Shown here: piece by piece, positions 1 to 11,096 of the stretch | How positions within the stretch are numbered: the first letter of the stretch is position 1 | How the letters are laid out: each line of letters starts with the position of its first letter | NCBI RefSeq assembly: GCF_024518835.1 | Contig: NZ_JANIGO010000006.1 | Span: 62,001-126,000 of the forward strand | Source of the DNA: Limnobacter humi | GTDB lineage: Bacteria > Pseudomonadota > Gammaproteobacteria > Burkholderiales > Burkholderiaceae_B | Reading direction: 5' to 3' | DNA length: 64,000 nt | Made by a program: the position numbers and the translations under genes | Notes under the pieces: generated by a model | The model's database searches: none | Told to the model about the DNA's origin: nothing | What the model saw: only the letters and a program-made list of their open reading frames with translations

Positions 1-1023
1 AACCCGTTCCAAATTCTGGAATTCCTGAGCGAGACCATTGGTGGCTGGCTGCGCAAACCGCTGAAAACCACCTTGATTGCCCTCATCGATTTGAAGGGCA
101 ACAAAACGGTAAAGCCAATGGCGCAGTTGGCTTCATGGGTGGCCAATGCCTTGGGTGGCAACTTCCGCTGGCAATTGCTGCCCACGCCCTTTACCGTGTA
201 TGCAGAAGGCATTGATGTGGTGTTTTTTGAGGAATTTGGTGCCGGTGAAATGGCGCTGGACCTGCGCGACCAGGTGGCTCGCAATGCCTTGTTGAAGGAC
301 GAAACCTACCGCCGGAATTTCCGCAAGTTTTATGGCGAAAAGTTGAGCCCCCGCGTGTGGCAGCGTGACTTTGGCGACGCACAAATTCTGGAATGCCCCG
401 ATGCAACCCTGGTCGGCAAAAACTTTGCCGAGGTGGCCCAGGCGCGCGGCATTCATGTGGTGGATTTGTTTCTGGACCTGGTGGTGGAGTTTGGCCGCAG
501 CATTCGCTGGTACACCACGGTTGGCAACCACAAGCCCGATGTGGTGCGCAGCCTGGTGCAGCACAAGCACGCCCTCATTAGTTTTTCCGATGCCGGGGCG
601 CACATTCGCAACATGGCGTTTTACAACCTGCCGCTGCGCTTTTTAAAGTTGGTGCACGAGAGTATTCAAGCCGGAAAACCCGTGATGAGCATTGAAAAGG
701 CCGTGTGGCGCATGACAGGTGAGCAAGCCGACTGGTTTGGTCTGGATGCTGGCAAGCTGCGGGTGGGTGACCGGGCGGATGTGGTGGTGATCAATCCCCA
801 AGTGTTTGAGCAGAACCTGGAAGCGGTGCACTGGGCCGAGATGCAGAATTTTGGCCTGCAACGTTTGGTGAACCGCAACCCGGGCATTGTCGAGCAGGTG
901 TTCATCAACGGAAAAGTGGCTGTTCAGGATGGTGCGGTGGTGCCGCAGTTGGGCAGCGAGCACGGCTATGGTCAGTTTTTGCCGGTGCAATCCGGCAGTG
1001 CTCAAGGCAGGCTCACTGCATGA
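1..1023 (+). CDS. Amidohydrolase, C-terminal part (N-acyl-D-amino-acid deacylase-like), 5' truncated by window edge
   Basis: The frame is open from base 1, so 340 residues of a longer protein are visible; a TTG at 73 is an internal codon, not a start. The region carries the SDAGAH motif (metal-dependent amidohydrolase superfamily, last metal-ligand Asp) near residue 199, followed by a typical C-terminal strand pattern GKLRVGDRADVVVINP that folds back into the composite beta domain of these enzymes. Such proteins hydrolyse amide bonds of cyclic or N-acyl compounds; the exact substrate cannot be told. The stop overlaps the next start as ATGA at 1020, so the two genes are translationally coupled. 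Confidence 0.8.
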   Translation, partial: NPFQILEFLSETIGGWLRKPLKTTLIALIDLKGNKTVKPMAQLASWVANALGGNFRWQLLPTPFTVYAEGIDVVFFEEFGAGEMALDLRDQVARNALLKDETYRRNFRKFYGEKLSPRVWQRDFGDAQILECPDATLVGKNFAEVAQARGIHVVDLFLDLVVEFGRSIRWYTTVGNHKPDVVRSLVQHKHALISFSDAGAHIRNMAFYNLPLRFLKLVHESIQAGKPVMSIEKAVWRMTGEQADWFGLDAGKLRVGDRADVVVINPQVFEQNLEAVHWAEMQNFGLQRLVNRNPGIVEQVFINGKVAVQDGAVVPQLGSEHGYGQFLPVQSGSAQGRLTA

Positions 1024-1928
1024 GCCCAGCTGTGGTTGAAGAAAACATTCAGGCTGCAGGCCTGACCTTTCCCGTATTGCGTGCGGGCAATACCGGCCCC
1101 TTGGTTTTGTGTCTGCATGGCTTCCCGGACAACCCGGAAGGCTACAGGGGCATTGCCGCCACACTGGCGGCGCAAGGTTACCAGGTGGTGTGCCCCTATT
1201 TGCCGGGTTACAGCCCCTTGAACCAGCGGCGGGATGGGGCGCACGACGCCGTGTTTGTGCGCGATGCCCTGAACGCCTTGGTGGCTGTGTTGCTGAAAGA
1301 AACCGGGCAACAACAGTGCCATTTGGTGGGGCATGATTGGGGCTCGGTGATTGCCTGCCTGATGGCCCAGCATCGCCCCGCCTTGTACAAAACCCTGTGC
1401 GCCATGAGTGTGCCCTATGGCATGAGCTGGTTAAAAATTGCCACGCGCTGCCCGGTGTATGTGCTGCATGCCTGGTACATCCTGTTTTTTCAGTTCAAAG
1501 GTTTGGCGGATTGGTTGATTCGCCGCCGGGGCTTTGCCTTGCTGGCTTGGTTGTTGAAGTTCTGGAGCCCTGGGTATGTCGGCATGCCTGCCATGCAGCA
1601 GTCAGTCATTCAAACCTTTCAGCAACCCGGTGTGTTGAAAGCCGCGCTGGAGTATTACCGCACCTCCATGTTTTCGTTCATGCCACTGGGTTTTCACATT
1701 CGTTCGCTGTTCAACAAAACCATACCCGTGCCCACGCTGGCCTTGCGGGGCGAGTTGGATGTGACCATGCCCGAAGCCGTGTGGGAAGTGGTGAGCCCCA
1801 AGGCGTTTCCCAAAGGCATTGCGCTGGAGGTGTATGCCGGTGCGGGCCACTTTATTCAGTATGAACGGGGCGATGCCATTGCGCGGCGGCTGTTGGCTTG
1901 GTTCAAGCAAGGGGATTCTGCGGCATGA
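1020..1928 (+). CDS. Alpha/beta hydrolase, epoxide-hydrolase/dehalogenase type
   Basis: 302 residues. The oxyanion-hole motif HGFPD lies at 33-37 and the nucleophile elbow GHDWGS at 104-109, so the nucleophile is Asp106 as in soluble epoxide hydrolases and haloalkane dehalogenases, not serine. A downstream GELD and a GAGHF motif supply the likely acid and the catalytic His. A hydrophobic cap region lies between. The start ATG overlaps the stop of the amidohydrolase gene, and its own stop overlaps another ATG at 1925. The substrate is unknown; assignment to the family is firm, assignment as an epoxide hydrolase is inference from the Asp nucleophile. Confidence 0.85.
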   Translation: MSPAVVEENIQAAGLTFPVLRAGNTGPLVLCLHGFPDNPEGYRGIAATLAAQGYQVVCPYLPGYSPLNQRRDGAHDAVFVRDALNALVAVLLKETGQQQCHLVGHDWGSVIACLMAQHRPALYKTLCAMSVPYGMSWLKIATRCPVYVLHAWYILFFQFKGLADWLIRRRGFALLAWLLKFWSPGYVGMPAMQQSVIQTFQQPGVLKAALEYYRTSMFSFMPLGFHIRSLFNKTIPVPTLALRGELDVTMPEAVWEVVSPKAFPKGIALEVYAGAGHFIQYERGDAIARRLLAWFKQGDSAA

Positions 1929-1999
1929 AGGCCATCACCATTCAAAGCTGGGGTTTGAATCCAACGCCGCTGGTGAGGTTTCTTGACTTGGCGGTTTGA
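1925..1999 (+). pseudogene. Possible remnant of a third operon gene (24 codons, oxidoreductase-like N-terminus)
   Basis: An ATG overlaps the preceding stop as ATGA and opens a 24-codon frame beginning MKAITIQSWG and ending at TGA 1997-1999. The first residues resemble the start of zinc-type alcohol dehydrogenase/quinone oxidoreductase proteins (MKAI-x-I-x-x-WG), but nothing of the rest remains. The -35 element of the mazEF promoter overlaps its stop. I read it as a truncated gene displaced by mazEF; a chance short frame is the alternative. Confidence 0.35.
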
Positions 2000-2024
2000 C
2001 CCCCTGTGTAAAAATCTGTATTGT
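1996..2024 (+). promoter_or_regulatory. Sigma-70-type promoter of mazEF
   Basis: TTGACC at 1996-2001 and TATTGT at 2019-2024 are separated by exactly 17 bp and lie about 45 bp before the antitoxin start. The following palindrome covers the expected transcription start. Confidence 0.6.
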
Positions 2025-2042
2025 AGAAACAATTGTATCTAC
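2023..2042. promoter_or_regulatory. Operator-like palindrome for MazE(F) autoregulation
   Basis: GTAGAAACAATTGTATCTAC is a 20-bp inverted repeat that is perfect except for one symmetrical position pair. It overlaps the end of the -10 element and the predicted transcription start, where the antitoxin of such modules normally represses its own operon. Confidence 0.6.
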
Positions 2043-2068
2043 ATGTGACTGAAGCGCAGGGAGTGACC

Positions 2069-2347
2069 ATGCACAGTGAAATCAAACGGTGGGGCAACAG
2101 TGCTGCCATCCGTTTGTCCAGCAAGTTGTTGGCTGAAGCCCGTCTGGACGTGTCCAGCCCGGTCAACATCGAAGTGCTGGACGGCAAAATCATCATCGAG
2201 CCTTTGATGCAAGTGCCTCGCCGCCGCGTCCATCTGCCCTTTACCGAGGCCGATTTGCTGGAAGGGCTGAACCCAGAGTCTGCCCATGCCGACTTGCTGG
2301 CCAAGCCGTTTGGTGCCGAGCTTGGTGCCGACTTTGGTGAGGACTAA
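2069..2347 (+). CDS. mazE: MazE-type antitoxin (AbrB/MazE DNA-binding fold)
   Basis: 92 residues from the ATG at 2069, which has GCAGGGAG just upstream; a TTG at 2033 in the same frame would run through the operator and is unlikely. The first 45 residues (EIKRWGNSAAIRL...) match the swapped-hairpin AbrB/MazE DNA-binding domain, including the diagnostic RWGNSAAIR. The acidic C-terminus ending in FGED should be the toxin-neutralising tail. The stop TAA shares a base with the toxin start. It is expected to bind the palindrome at 2023-2042 and repress the operon. Confidence 0.88.
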   Translation: MHSEIKRWGNSAAIRLSSKLLAEARLDVSSPVNIEVLDGKIIIEPLMQVPRRRVHLPFTEADLLEGLNPESAHADLLAKPFGAELGADFGED

Positions 2348-2721
2348 TGGCTGCTTACATTCCAGCCCGTAATGATGTGGTTTGGCTCGACTTTGAACCC
2401 ACCAAAGGCAAAGAAATTGGCAAATACCGCCCCGCCTTGGTGTTGTCATCCCGCCAATACAATCAGCAGACTGGCTTGCTGATTTGTTGCCCGATCAGCA
2501 CCAGCATTCGGGGAGGCCCCACGGAAGTGGCTTTGGGCAACCTGAAAGGCACTTTGGAAAAGGATTCGGTGGTTGCTGCCAGTTTGATTCAAACCCTGTC
2601 GTGGAAAGAACGCAAAGCTAAACGGATTACCTATGCCGATGCTGGCGTGATGGAGCAGGTGCTGGTTCGGTTGTTGCCGCTGATTGGTGCAGACAGCATC
2701 ATCGACAAATTTATCGAATAA
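2347..2721 (+). CDS. mazF: MazF/PemK-type mRNA interferase toxin
   Basis: 124 residues of the CcdB/PemK barrel fold. Visible family motifs are the early GDVV-like strand NDVVWLDF, KYRPALVLS and the CPIS strand with TSIRG. Family members cleave RNA at short specific sequences and stop growth when the labile antitoxin is lost. It starts on the last base of the mazE stop. The module appears complete and intact; recognition sequence cannot be deduced. Confidence 0.88.
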   Translation: MAAYIPARNDVVWLDFEPTKGKEIGKYRPALVLSSRQYNQQTGLLICCPISTSIRGGPTEVALGNLKGTLEKDSVVAASLIQTLSWKERKAKRITYADAGVMEQVLVRLLPLIGADSIIDKFIE

Positions 2722-2742
2722 CACCCTTCAGGGTTCAGAAGG

Positions 2743-2773
2743 CGCTGCAGCGGTGTTGCCGACCGCCGCAGCG
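2743..2773. terminator. Hairpin between convergent mazF and ilvD
   Basis: CGCTGC-A-GCGGT pairs with ACCGC-C-GCAGCG around a 7-base loop (one A/C mismatch). There is no clear T-run on either strand, so it may be a weak bidirectional terminator or only an mRNA 3'-end structure. Confidence 0.35.
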
Positions 2774-2784
2774 TGTCTGTCGCA

Positions 2785-4644
2785 TTAGTCTTCCAACAAA
2801 TCCAGGTTACGCACGGCACCTTTGTCTGCACTGGTGGCCAACATGGCATAGGCTTTCAGTGCGGCCGACACCTTGCGAGGCCGTGGCTTCACGGGTTTCC
2901 AGCCCAGTTTGTCCTGCTCGGCACGGCGCTTGGCCAGTTCCTCATCGCTCACCAACACGTTGATGGTGCGGTTCGGGATGTCGATGCGGATGCGGTCGCC
3001 GTTTTTCACCAAACCAATGGCGCCACCGGCTGCGGCTTCGGGTGAGCAATGGCCAATCGACAGGCCTGATGTACCACCCGAAAAGCGGCCATCGGTCAGC
3101 AAGGCGCAGGCTTTGCCCAAGCCCTTGGACTTGATGTAGCTGGTGGGGTAGAGCATTTCCTGCATGCCGGGGCCGCCTTTGGGGCCTTCGTAACGCACCA
3201 CCACAATGTCACCGGCTTTCACAGTGTCGTTCAGGATGTTTTCAACCGCTTCGTCCTGGCTTTCCACCACATGGGCTGGGCCTTCAAACACCAGCAGGCT
3301 GTCGTCCACGCCGGCGGTTTTCACCACGCAGCCGTCCAGCGCAATGTTGCCGTGGAGCACGGCCAGGCCGCCTTCCTTGCTGTAGGCGTTTTCCAGTGAG
3401 CGGATGCAGCCCTCGGCGCGGTCCACGTCGAGGCTGGGCCAGCGGGTGTTTTGGCTGAATGCCACCTGGGTGGGAATACCGGCTGGGCCAGCCATGTAGA
3501 AGTGCTTGACCGCGTCGCTGGGGTTGCGGGCAATGTCCCACTGGTCCAGCGCGTCTTTCATGGTTTTGGCGTGCACGGTGGGCACGTCGGTGTGCAGGTT
3601 GCCCGCACGGTCCAGCTCGCCCAAAATGGCCATCACGCCACCGGCGCGATGCACATCTTCAATGTGGTATTTGTTGGTGTTGGGGGCCACCTTGCACAAC
3701 TGGGGCACCACGCGGGACATGCGGTCGATGTCGGCCATGGTGAAGTCGATGTTGGCCTCTTGTGCAGCGGCCAGCAAGTGCAGAATGGTGTTGGTGGAAC
3801 CACCCATGGCAATGTCCAGCGCAATGGCGTTTTCAAAGGCTTTGAAACCGACAGAACGTGGCAGAACGCTGTCGTCTTCCTGTTCGTAGTAGCGCTTGCA
3901 CAGCTCGACAATTTGCCGCCCGGCCTTTTTGAACAGTTGCTCGCGGTCGGCGTGGGTGGCCACCACGGTGCCGTTGCCGGGCAGTGACAGGCCTAGCGCT
4001 TCGGTCAGGCAGTTCATGGAGTTGGCGGTGAACATGCCCGAACACGATCCGCAGGTGGGGCAGGCAGAGCGCTCAACCTCGGCCAGGTCGGCATCGCTCA
4101 CCTTGTCGTCGGCGGCCATGACCATGGCATCGATCAGGTCGAGCTTTTTGAATTCGATGGTTTGCGTTTTGGGGTTGGCCAGTTTCACCTTGCCCGCTTC
4201 CATGGGGCCGCCGGATACAAAAATCACGGGGATGTTCAGGCGCATGGCAGCCATCAACATGCCGGGGGTGATTTTGTCGCAATTGGAAATGCACACAATG
4301 GCGTCCGCGCAGTGGGCATTCACCATGTATTCCACCGAGTCGGCGATGATGTCGCGACTGGGCAGGGAATACAGCATGCCGTCGTGGCCCATGGCAATGC
4401 CGTCGTCCACGGCAATGGTGTTGAATTCTTTGGCCACACCGCCGGCGGCTTCAATTTCACGCGCCACCAATTGACCGAGGTCTTTCAGGTGCACATGGCC
4501 CGGCACAAACTGGGTAAAGGAGTTGGCCACGGCGATGATGGGTTTGCTGAAGTCGTCATCCTTCATGCCGGTGGCACGCCACAGTGAGCGGGCGCCCGCC
4601 ATGTTGCGGCCGGCGGTGGAGGTTTTTGAGCGGTATGCGGGCAT
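2785..4644 (-). CDS. ilvD: Dihydroxy-acid dehydratase
   Basis: 619 residues from the ATG at 4644 ([14 protein letters not shown]...); the frame extends ten codons further up but the family begins here. It converts 2,3-dihydroxy-isovalerate or -methylvalerate to the 2-oxo acids in valine and isoleucine synthesis. The iron-sulfur ligand motifs are present: NCDKITPGM with its preceding cysteine, and [18 protein letters not shown] around residue 190-210. The C-terminal [10 protein letters not shown] signature is also intact. It is monocistronic here. Length and sequence are those of the long proteobacterial IlvD type. Confidence 0.97.
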   Translation of the reverse strand: MPAYRSKTSTAGRNMAGARSLWRATGMKDDDFSKPIIAVANSFTQFVPGHVHLKDLGQLVAREIEAAGGVAKEFNTIAVDDGIAMGHDGMLYSLPSRDIIADSVEYMVNAHCADAIVCISNCDKITPGMLMAAMRLNIPVIFVSGGPMEAGKVKLANPKTQTIEFKKLDLIDAMVMAADDKVSDADLAEVERSACPTCGSCSGMFTANSMNCLTEALGLSLPGNGTVVATHADREQLFKKAGRQIVELCKRYYEQEDDSVLPRSVGFKAFENAIALDIAMGGSTNTILHLLAAAQEANIDFTMADIDRMSRVVPQLCKVAPNTNKYHIEDVHRAGGVMAILGELDRAGNLHTDVPTVHAKTMKDALDQWDIARNPSDAVKHFYMAGPAGIPTQVAFSQNTRWPSLDVDRAEGCIRSLENAYSKEGGLAVLHGNIALDGCVVKTAGVDDSLLVFEGPAHVVESQDEAVENILNDTVKAGDIVVVRYEGPKGGPGMQEMLYPTSYIKSKGLGKACALLTDGRFSGGTSGLSIGHCSPEAAAGGAIGLVKNGDRIRIDIPNRTINVLVSDEELAKRRAEQDKLGWKPVKPRPRKVSAALKAYAMLATSADKGAVRNLDLLED

Positions 4645-4645
4645 G

Positions 4646-4680
4646 GGGGGTTCCTGCAGGTGTTGCAATGGCAAACCCCC
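4646..4680 (-). promoter_or_regulatory. Hairpin in the ilvD leader touching the start codon
   Basis: On the minus strand GGGGGTT pairs with AACCCCC, the second arm ending one base before the ilvD ATG. The AGGA that would serve as ribosome binding site lies in the 21-base loop flank. The structure could limit translation of ilvD; no leader peptide was found. Confidence 0.3.
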
Positions 4681-4711
4681 ATTTTAACGGAGTTTTAAGC
4701 CGGGCGTTGGC

Positions 4712-5188
4712 TTACAGGCCCAGCGCCGTCAGGCCCGGGTGGTCATCGGGCCGAATGCCCTGTGGCCAGTGAAACAGGCGCTCGGCCTCTGCAATCGGGA
4801 TGTCGTTGATGCTGGCATGCCGCTCGGCCATGAAGCCGTTCTCGTCGAATGCCCAGTTTTCATTGCCATGGCTGCGAAACCATTGGCCTGATGCGTCTTG
4901 CCATTCATACACAAAGCGCACGGCGATGCGGTTCTCGGTGTAGGCCCACAACTCCTTGATGAGGCGGTACTGCTGCTCTTTTTGCCATTTGCGGGTCAGA
5001 AATTCGACAATCGCTTCCCGCCCCGAAAAAATTTCACTGCGGTTGCGCCAGCGGGAGTTGGGCGTGTAGGCCAGGGAAACCTTCTGCGGGTGGCGCGTGT
5101 TCCAGGCATTTTCGGCGGCGCGAATTTTTTGCCGAGCCGTGTCGGCCGTGAAGGGTGGAAGCGGTGGGCGTGGGGCTTCGGTGCTCAT
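4712..5188 (-). CDS. NTF2-like protein of the DUF1348 type
   Basis: 158 residues, last gene of a three-gene minus-strand operon; its ATG overlaps the stop of the upstream flavin-binding protein. The sequence ([49 protein letters not shown]) is that of the small cone-shaped NTF2/SnoaL-like fold, DUF1348 branch. No catalytic function is established for this branch. Association with the two redox-type neighbours suggests a role in the same stress or catabolic response. Confidence 0.75.
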   Translation of the reverse strand: MSTEAPRPPLPPFTADTARQKIRAAENAWNTRHPQKVSLAYTPNSRWRNRSEIFSGREAIVEFLTRKWQKEQQYRLIKELWAYTENRIAVRFVYEWQDASGQWFRSHGNENWAFDENGFMAERHASINDIPIAEAERLFHWPQGIRPDDHPGLTALGL

Positions 5189-5742
5189 GGTTGTGGGGTC
5201 CGGCTTAAAAGGGATTCGAGTTGGGTGATGCGGTCATGCAATGGTTTGATCATCGCCGTGATTTCTGTTTCAGTAAAGCGGGGCGTGATGTATTTGGGGC
5301 AATTCCAGTCAAAGGCCACCACGTCAATGCGCCAATGGCGCTCCGCTTCAGCCAACAAGGTGGCGTTGCCCAATATTTTGAGGCGCTTTTGCTGGGCGTA
5401 GTCCATCAAAATCAGCGCGATGCGGTTGTTGCCTTGCAGGTTACCGTCACTCACAAACTGCGCGTTGCCGCGAAAGTCGGGCACCCGCAAGGTGTTGGTG
5501 CCCAGCACCTGAATGAAGCCTTGCGGCCCGCCCCGGTGTTGCACATAGGGCCAGCCGGTTTCGCTCACTGTGGCCTGGAAGAAATGGTCACGGCTTTCGA
5601 TGAAGGCTTTTTCCCGGGGCCCCAGGGCATGGCCCGCCGTTGAACTGGCTTGCAATGCTGCATAACGTTCACGGCTGCCGGCTTCAAGCTGGCGGCTTTT
5701 CACGGTGTCGGTGAATGCGATGTCGGCAAAAGCGTGTCCCAT
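5185..5742 (-). CDS. Pyridoxamine 5'-phosphate oxidase-like flavin-binding protein
   Basis: 185 residues with the split-barrel flavin-binding pattern: the strand [22 protein letters not shown] near residue 60-80, then [16 protein letters not shown]. Members bind FMN or F420 and reduce or oxidise small molecules; this one belongs to the uncharacterised PPOX-like proteins, not to PdxH of B6 synthesis. It lies 33 bp after the AhpD-like gene and overlaps the DUF1348 gene by 4 bp. Confidence 0.8.
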   Translation of the reverse strand: MGHAFADIAFTDTVKSRQLEAGSRERYAALQASSTAGHALGPREKAFIESRDHFFQATVSETGWPYVQHRGGPQGFIQVLGTNTLRVPDFRGNAQFVSDGNLQGNNRIALILMDYAQQKRLKILGNATLLAEAERHWRIDVVAFDWNCPKYITPRFTETEITAMIKPLHDRITQLESLLSRTPQP

Positions 5743-5775
5743 GGCGGTCTCCCGGGGTGGTGAATGGTGGTCGCT

Positions 5776-6321
5776 TCAAGCGGCCAGTTGAAGGCTGATT
5801 TTTGGAAAGTCGATGTCCACCTGGCTCACTTTGCCCACCACATTGGTCAGAAAGTTGAGGCCCACATGCACGATCACCTCGATGATTTCTGCGTCGGTGA
5901 CACCCGCCGCACGCAGCCCAAGCAGGTCGGCGGCAGACACATCGCCATGGCTGTCCATGACTTGTTTGGCAAAGCCAATCAGTGCGGCTGTTTTGGGGTG
6001 TTCATGGTGGCCGTGGCGGGCTTGCAGAATGTCATCGGCTGCCAGGCCGGCCTTGCGGCTGATGGCGGTGTGGGCGGACACACAGTATTCACATTCGTTT
6101 TGCTGGGCCACGGCCAGTGCAATCCGCTCTCGGGTGGCGGGTTCCAGCACGCCGCTGCTGGCAATGCCGTACAGGCCGAGGAAGGCCTTCAGCGCGGCGG
6201 GCGAGTTGGCAAACACTTTCAGGAAATTCAGCACACCGCCCATTTGCTGCTCGATGGCGTTGAGCAGTTCCAGTTGTTCGGGGTTGGCGTTGGCAGGGGT
6301 GACAAGGTTGATGCGGCTCAT
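5776..6321 (-). CDS. AhpD/carboxymuconolactone decarboxylase-like protein
   Basis: 181 residues from the ATG at 6321, which has GGAG a few bases upstream; the TTG at 6333 would include that site. The redox motif E-C-E-Y-C-V-S-A-H (CxxC with flanking Glu and His) near residue 87-95 is the active site of AhpD-type peroxidase-related proteins. Likely a thiol-based peroxide or quinone reductase partner. First gene of the operon that faces the LysR gene at 6438, so that regulator is the probable controller. Confidence 0.82.
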   Translation of the reverse strand: MSRINLVTPANANPEQLELLNAIEQQMGGVLNFLKVFANSPAALKAFLGLYGIASSGVLEPATRERIALAVAQQNECEYCVSAHTAISRKAGLAADDILQARHGHHEHPKTAALIGFAKQVMDSHGDVSAADLLGLRAAGVTDAEIIEVIVHVGLNFLTNVVGKVSQVDIDFPKISLQLAA

Positions 6322-6437
6322 GGTGTGCTCCAAGTGGGTTGGGTTGACCGCGAAGGCGGTGTGAAATCAGTCTCCATTGTTTTCAAATAATGCGGAATGG
6401 GTTAATTTGGAATAACTTAATTTCTGTTTCGGGAATA

Positions 6438-7346
6438 ATGATGGACAAGCTGCATGCCTTGGAAGTGTTTGTGGCCGTGGCAGAAACCGGCGGTTTTTCG
6501 GCGGCCGCCAGGCGTTGCAGGTTGTCAGCCCCGGTGGTCACCAAGCGGGTGGCTGAGTTGGAACAGGCCTTGCAAGTGCGCTTGTTCAACCGCACCACGC
6601 GGTTTGTGCAGTTGACGCAGGCCGGTGAGCGCTACTTGCAAGCTGTGAAACCTCTGTTGGAACAAATGCGTGATGCGGACGAGGCCCTCACTGGTTTAAC
6701 CAGCACGCCTCAAGGCACGCTGGTGGTGACGGCACCGGCCCTGTTTGGCCGCTTGCATGTCATGCCCGTGGTGGTGGATTTTCTGAAGCAACACCCCGCT
6801 GTGCAGGTGGTGAGCCTGTTTCAGGACAATGTGTTGAGCCTGGTGGATGAGGGCGTGGATGTGGCCATTCGGATTGGCCCCTTGCCAGATTCCCGCATGG
6901 TGGCTACACCCCTGGGCCAGGTTCGCAAGGTGCTGGTTGCCTCACCCGAGTACTTCAAGGCCCATGGCTTACCCAGCACACCACAGGCGCTGGAGCAACA
7001 CAGCCTGATTGCCCCCATGCAAGTCAACCCGGTTCAAGAATGGCAGTTTGGAGCAGGGCCGCGAGCCACAGTGGTGCGTGTGGCCCCCCGCCTGGTTTGC
7101 AGCACCAATGACTCCGCCATTGAGGCGGCCCAGCGGGGCTTGGGCATTGCGCGGGTGCTGTCGTACCAAGTGGAGGAGGCTGTGCGCCTGGGCCACTTGG
7201 TGTATTGCCTGGAGGAGTTTTGGCCGGACGCATTGCCAGTGCATGCGCTGCAGCATGAGGGCAGAAGGCCGTCAGCCAAGCTCAGGGCGTTTCTGGACAT
7301 GGCGGTGCCCGCTATTCGCCAGCGTTTGGGCTTTGAGCGGGGTTGA
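6438..7346 (+). CDS. LysR-family transcriptional regulator
   Basis: 302 residues from ATG 6438 (a second ATG follows at once). The N-terminal winged helix-turn-helix DKLHALEVFVAVAETGGFSAAARRC...VTKRVAELE is typical, followed by the LysR substrate-binding domain from about residue 90. Its subclass is the one that ends in a short basic tail and often controls a divergent oxidoreductase gene. The 116-bp divergent intergenic region is AT-rich (TTAATTTGGAATAACTTAA) and should hold its site. Its 3' end overlaps the convergent EamA gene by 35 bp. Confidence 0.92.
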   Translation: MMDKLHALEVFVAVAETGGFSAAARRCRLSAPVVTKRVAELEQALQVRLFNRTTRFVQLTQAGERYLQAVKPLLEQMRDADEALTGLTSTPQGTLVVTAPALFGRLHVMPVVVDFLKQHPAVQVVSLFQDNVLSLVDEGVDVAIRIGPLPDSRMVATPLGQVRKVLVASPEYFKAHGLPSTPQALEQHSLIAPMQVNPVQEWQFGAGPRATVVRVAPRLVCSTNDSAIEAAQRGLGIARVLSYQVEEAVRLGHLVYCLEEFWPDALPVHALQHEGRRPSAKLRAFLDMAVPAIRQRLGFERG

Positions 7347-8250
7347 TGTTCACGCGATTGGTGAGGTAAACGCCGAACGCGGTAATGCTGCCACCCACCA
7401 GCATGGAGATGAGGATGGGCTCTCGCAATATCAGCGCCGACAGCGCGATGCCGAACACGGGCACCAGGTTGGTGAATACCGCTGTGCGTGAGGGGCCCAG
7501 TTGTTGTACGCCCTGATAAAACCACAGGAAAGCCACCACAGTGCCAAAGGCTCCCAGGTAGAGCAGGGCTGCCCAAACTTGCCAGGGAACTTCAGCCCAC
7601 TGAATACTGCCAAGCTCATGCAATGAGCCCAACAACAAAAACAGCAAACCCCACAAGGTGGCCCAAGTGATGGCGGCAATCGGGGTCAATGTTTCGCCTG
7701 CTTTTCGGGACACCAAGGTGTAACAGGCCCAGCCCAGCACGGCGATGGCCATCAGCCCTTCGCCAGGCCCCAGGGATTGGCTGACGTTGTGCAAGGTGCC
7801 CAGCAGGTCGCCCCGGGTGACCACCACCCCGGCCCCAAACAGGGCCAGTGCAATGCCGGCCCAGCGCAACCCTCCCAGCCGCTCGCGAAACACGATGCTG
7901 GCCAGCACCGCGGTCATGATGGGGTTGAGGCTGACAATAAGCGCTGTGCGCCCGGCGGGCATGTGCGCCAGTGCCGCAAAAAAACAGATGTTGTACAGCG
8001 CAATGCCGGTGGCACCCAGTGCGGCAGTGGTCAGCCATTGTTCCCGATTCAGGCGCTTCAGCCCGCCCTCCCTGTGGAAGGCCACACCCACCAGCAACAC
8101 GGCCGCCACCAGGTAGCGGCCAAAAGCGGCTGTCATGGCGGGCAGGTGTTGGGCCACCGTGCGGCCCGCTACAAAGGTGCCGCCCCAAAACAGCGCCACC
8201 AGGGTGAGTTTCAGCATCAACATGGGCTGTGGGCGTGATGTGGGGGTCAT
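7312..8250 (-). CDS. EamA/DMT-superfamily metabolite transporter
   Basis: 312 residues from the ATG at 8250 (a GTG at 8268 is possible but lies inside an inverted repeat). Ten hydrophobic segments in two EamA repeats are visible, beginning LTLVALFWGGTFVAGR; the second repeat begins around residue 165 (AIAVLGWACYTLVSRKAG). Members export amino acids or other metabolites across the inner membrane; substrate unknown. Confidence 0.9.
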   Translation of the reverse strand: MTPTSRPQPMLMLKLTLVALFWGGTFVAGRTVAQHLPAMTAAFGRYLVAAVLLVGVAFHREGGLKRLNREQWLTTAALGATGIALYNICFFAALAHMPAGRTALIVSLNPIMTAVLASIVFRERLGGLRWAGIALALFGAGVVVTRGDLLGTLHNVSQSLGPGEGLMAIAVLGWACYTLVSRKAGETLTPIAAITWATLWGLLFLLLGSLHELGSIQWAEVPWQVWAALLYLGAFGTVVAFLWFYQGVQQLGPSRTAVFTNLVPVFGIALSALILREPILISMLVGGSITAFGVYLTNRVNINPAQSPNAGE

Positions 8251-8262
8251 GGTGCTGCGTAT

Positions 8263-8300
8263 ATCCACAATAGATGGTTTTCAATCCACCCATTGTGGAT
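8263..8300. promoter_or_regulatory. Inverted repeat upstream of the EamA gene
   Basis: ATCCACAAT (8263-8271) is repeated exactly in inverse at 8292-8300 with 20 bp between. It ends 12 bp before the EamA start, the right place for an operator, and lies between that gene and the katG terminator. Confidence 0.45.
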
Positions 8301-8301
8301 T

Positions 8302-8335
8302 AAAAAAACCGCAACACCCTCGTGAGGTGCTGCGG
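8302..8335 (-). terminator. Intrinsic terminator of katG
   Basis: On the minus strand CCGCA-G-CACC pairs with GGTG-T-TGCGG (one mismatch) around a 7-base loop and is followed by seven T residues, 33 bp after the katG stop. Confidence 0.8.
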
Positions 8336-8367
8336 TTGTTGGCTTTAAAACCCGTCGTGACTGTTGA

Positions 8368-10614
<2,247 letters not shown>

Positions 10615-10733
10615 CTAGTCTAACGTTTGAGCGGCGTTCAAGGCCAATGGAAATTCCTGACCACGCTTATAGGCTAAACCGATCACGTGTCGATTGTGTT
10701 TATACTGTTCCATCGCTTGAGTTGCGCGTTTGT

Positions 10734-11051
10734 ATGTTGAATCGTGCCTGGATGACCGTGTGGTTGGCGCTGGTGTTGGGCTTGGCCCAGCAGCTGGCGG
10801 TCACGCACGTCTATCAGCACAATGTGGATTGGGCTGCTGGCCATCTGTCTCAAAAAGATGAGTTGCATTCAGCCGCCAAAGTGTGTGCCAAGTGCCTGGC
10901 ACTGGCCGACTTTCAATCGGCGCCCCCTGCGCATGTTCACCAGTTGCCACCCAGGGTGGCCAGTGCGCCGCAGGTGCATGCTCAACCAGTATTTTCATCG
11001 GCTCGCGGGCGGTTGTTCTACCGTTCCCGAGCACCCCCAGCGCTCGCTTGA
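10734..11051 (+). CDS. Small exported Cys/His-rich protein heading the zinc-type operon
   Basis: 105 residues from the ATG at 10734; an upstream in-frame ATG at 10647 is less likely because the hydrophobic start MLNRAWMTVWLALVLGLAQQ then acts as signal or anchor. The rest has scattered His, an CAKC motif and a proline-rich, arginine-rich tail. It resembles the small DUF2946-like proteins placed before metal-uptake genes. It precedes the porin-like gene by 45 bp. Metal binding is inference from composition and context. Confidence 0.5.
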   Translation: MLNRAWMTVWLALVLGLAQQLAVTHVYQHNVDWAAGHLSQKDELHSAAKVCAKCLALADFQSAPPAHVHQLPPRVASAPQVHAQPVFSSARGRLFYRSRAPPALA

Positions 11052-11096
11052 ATGTTCTGATCGTCCATTCGAATCATTTTTTAAGCGAGTATTTCC

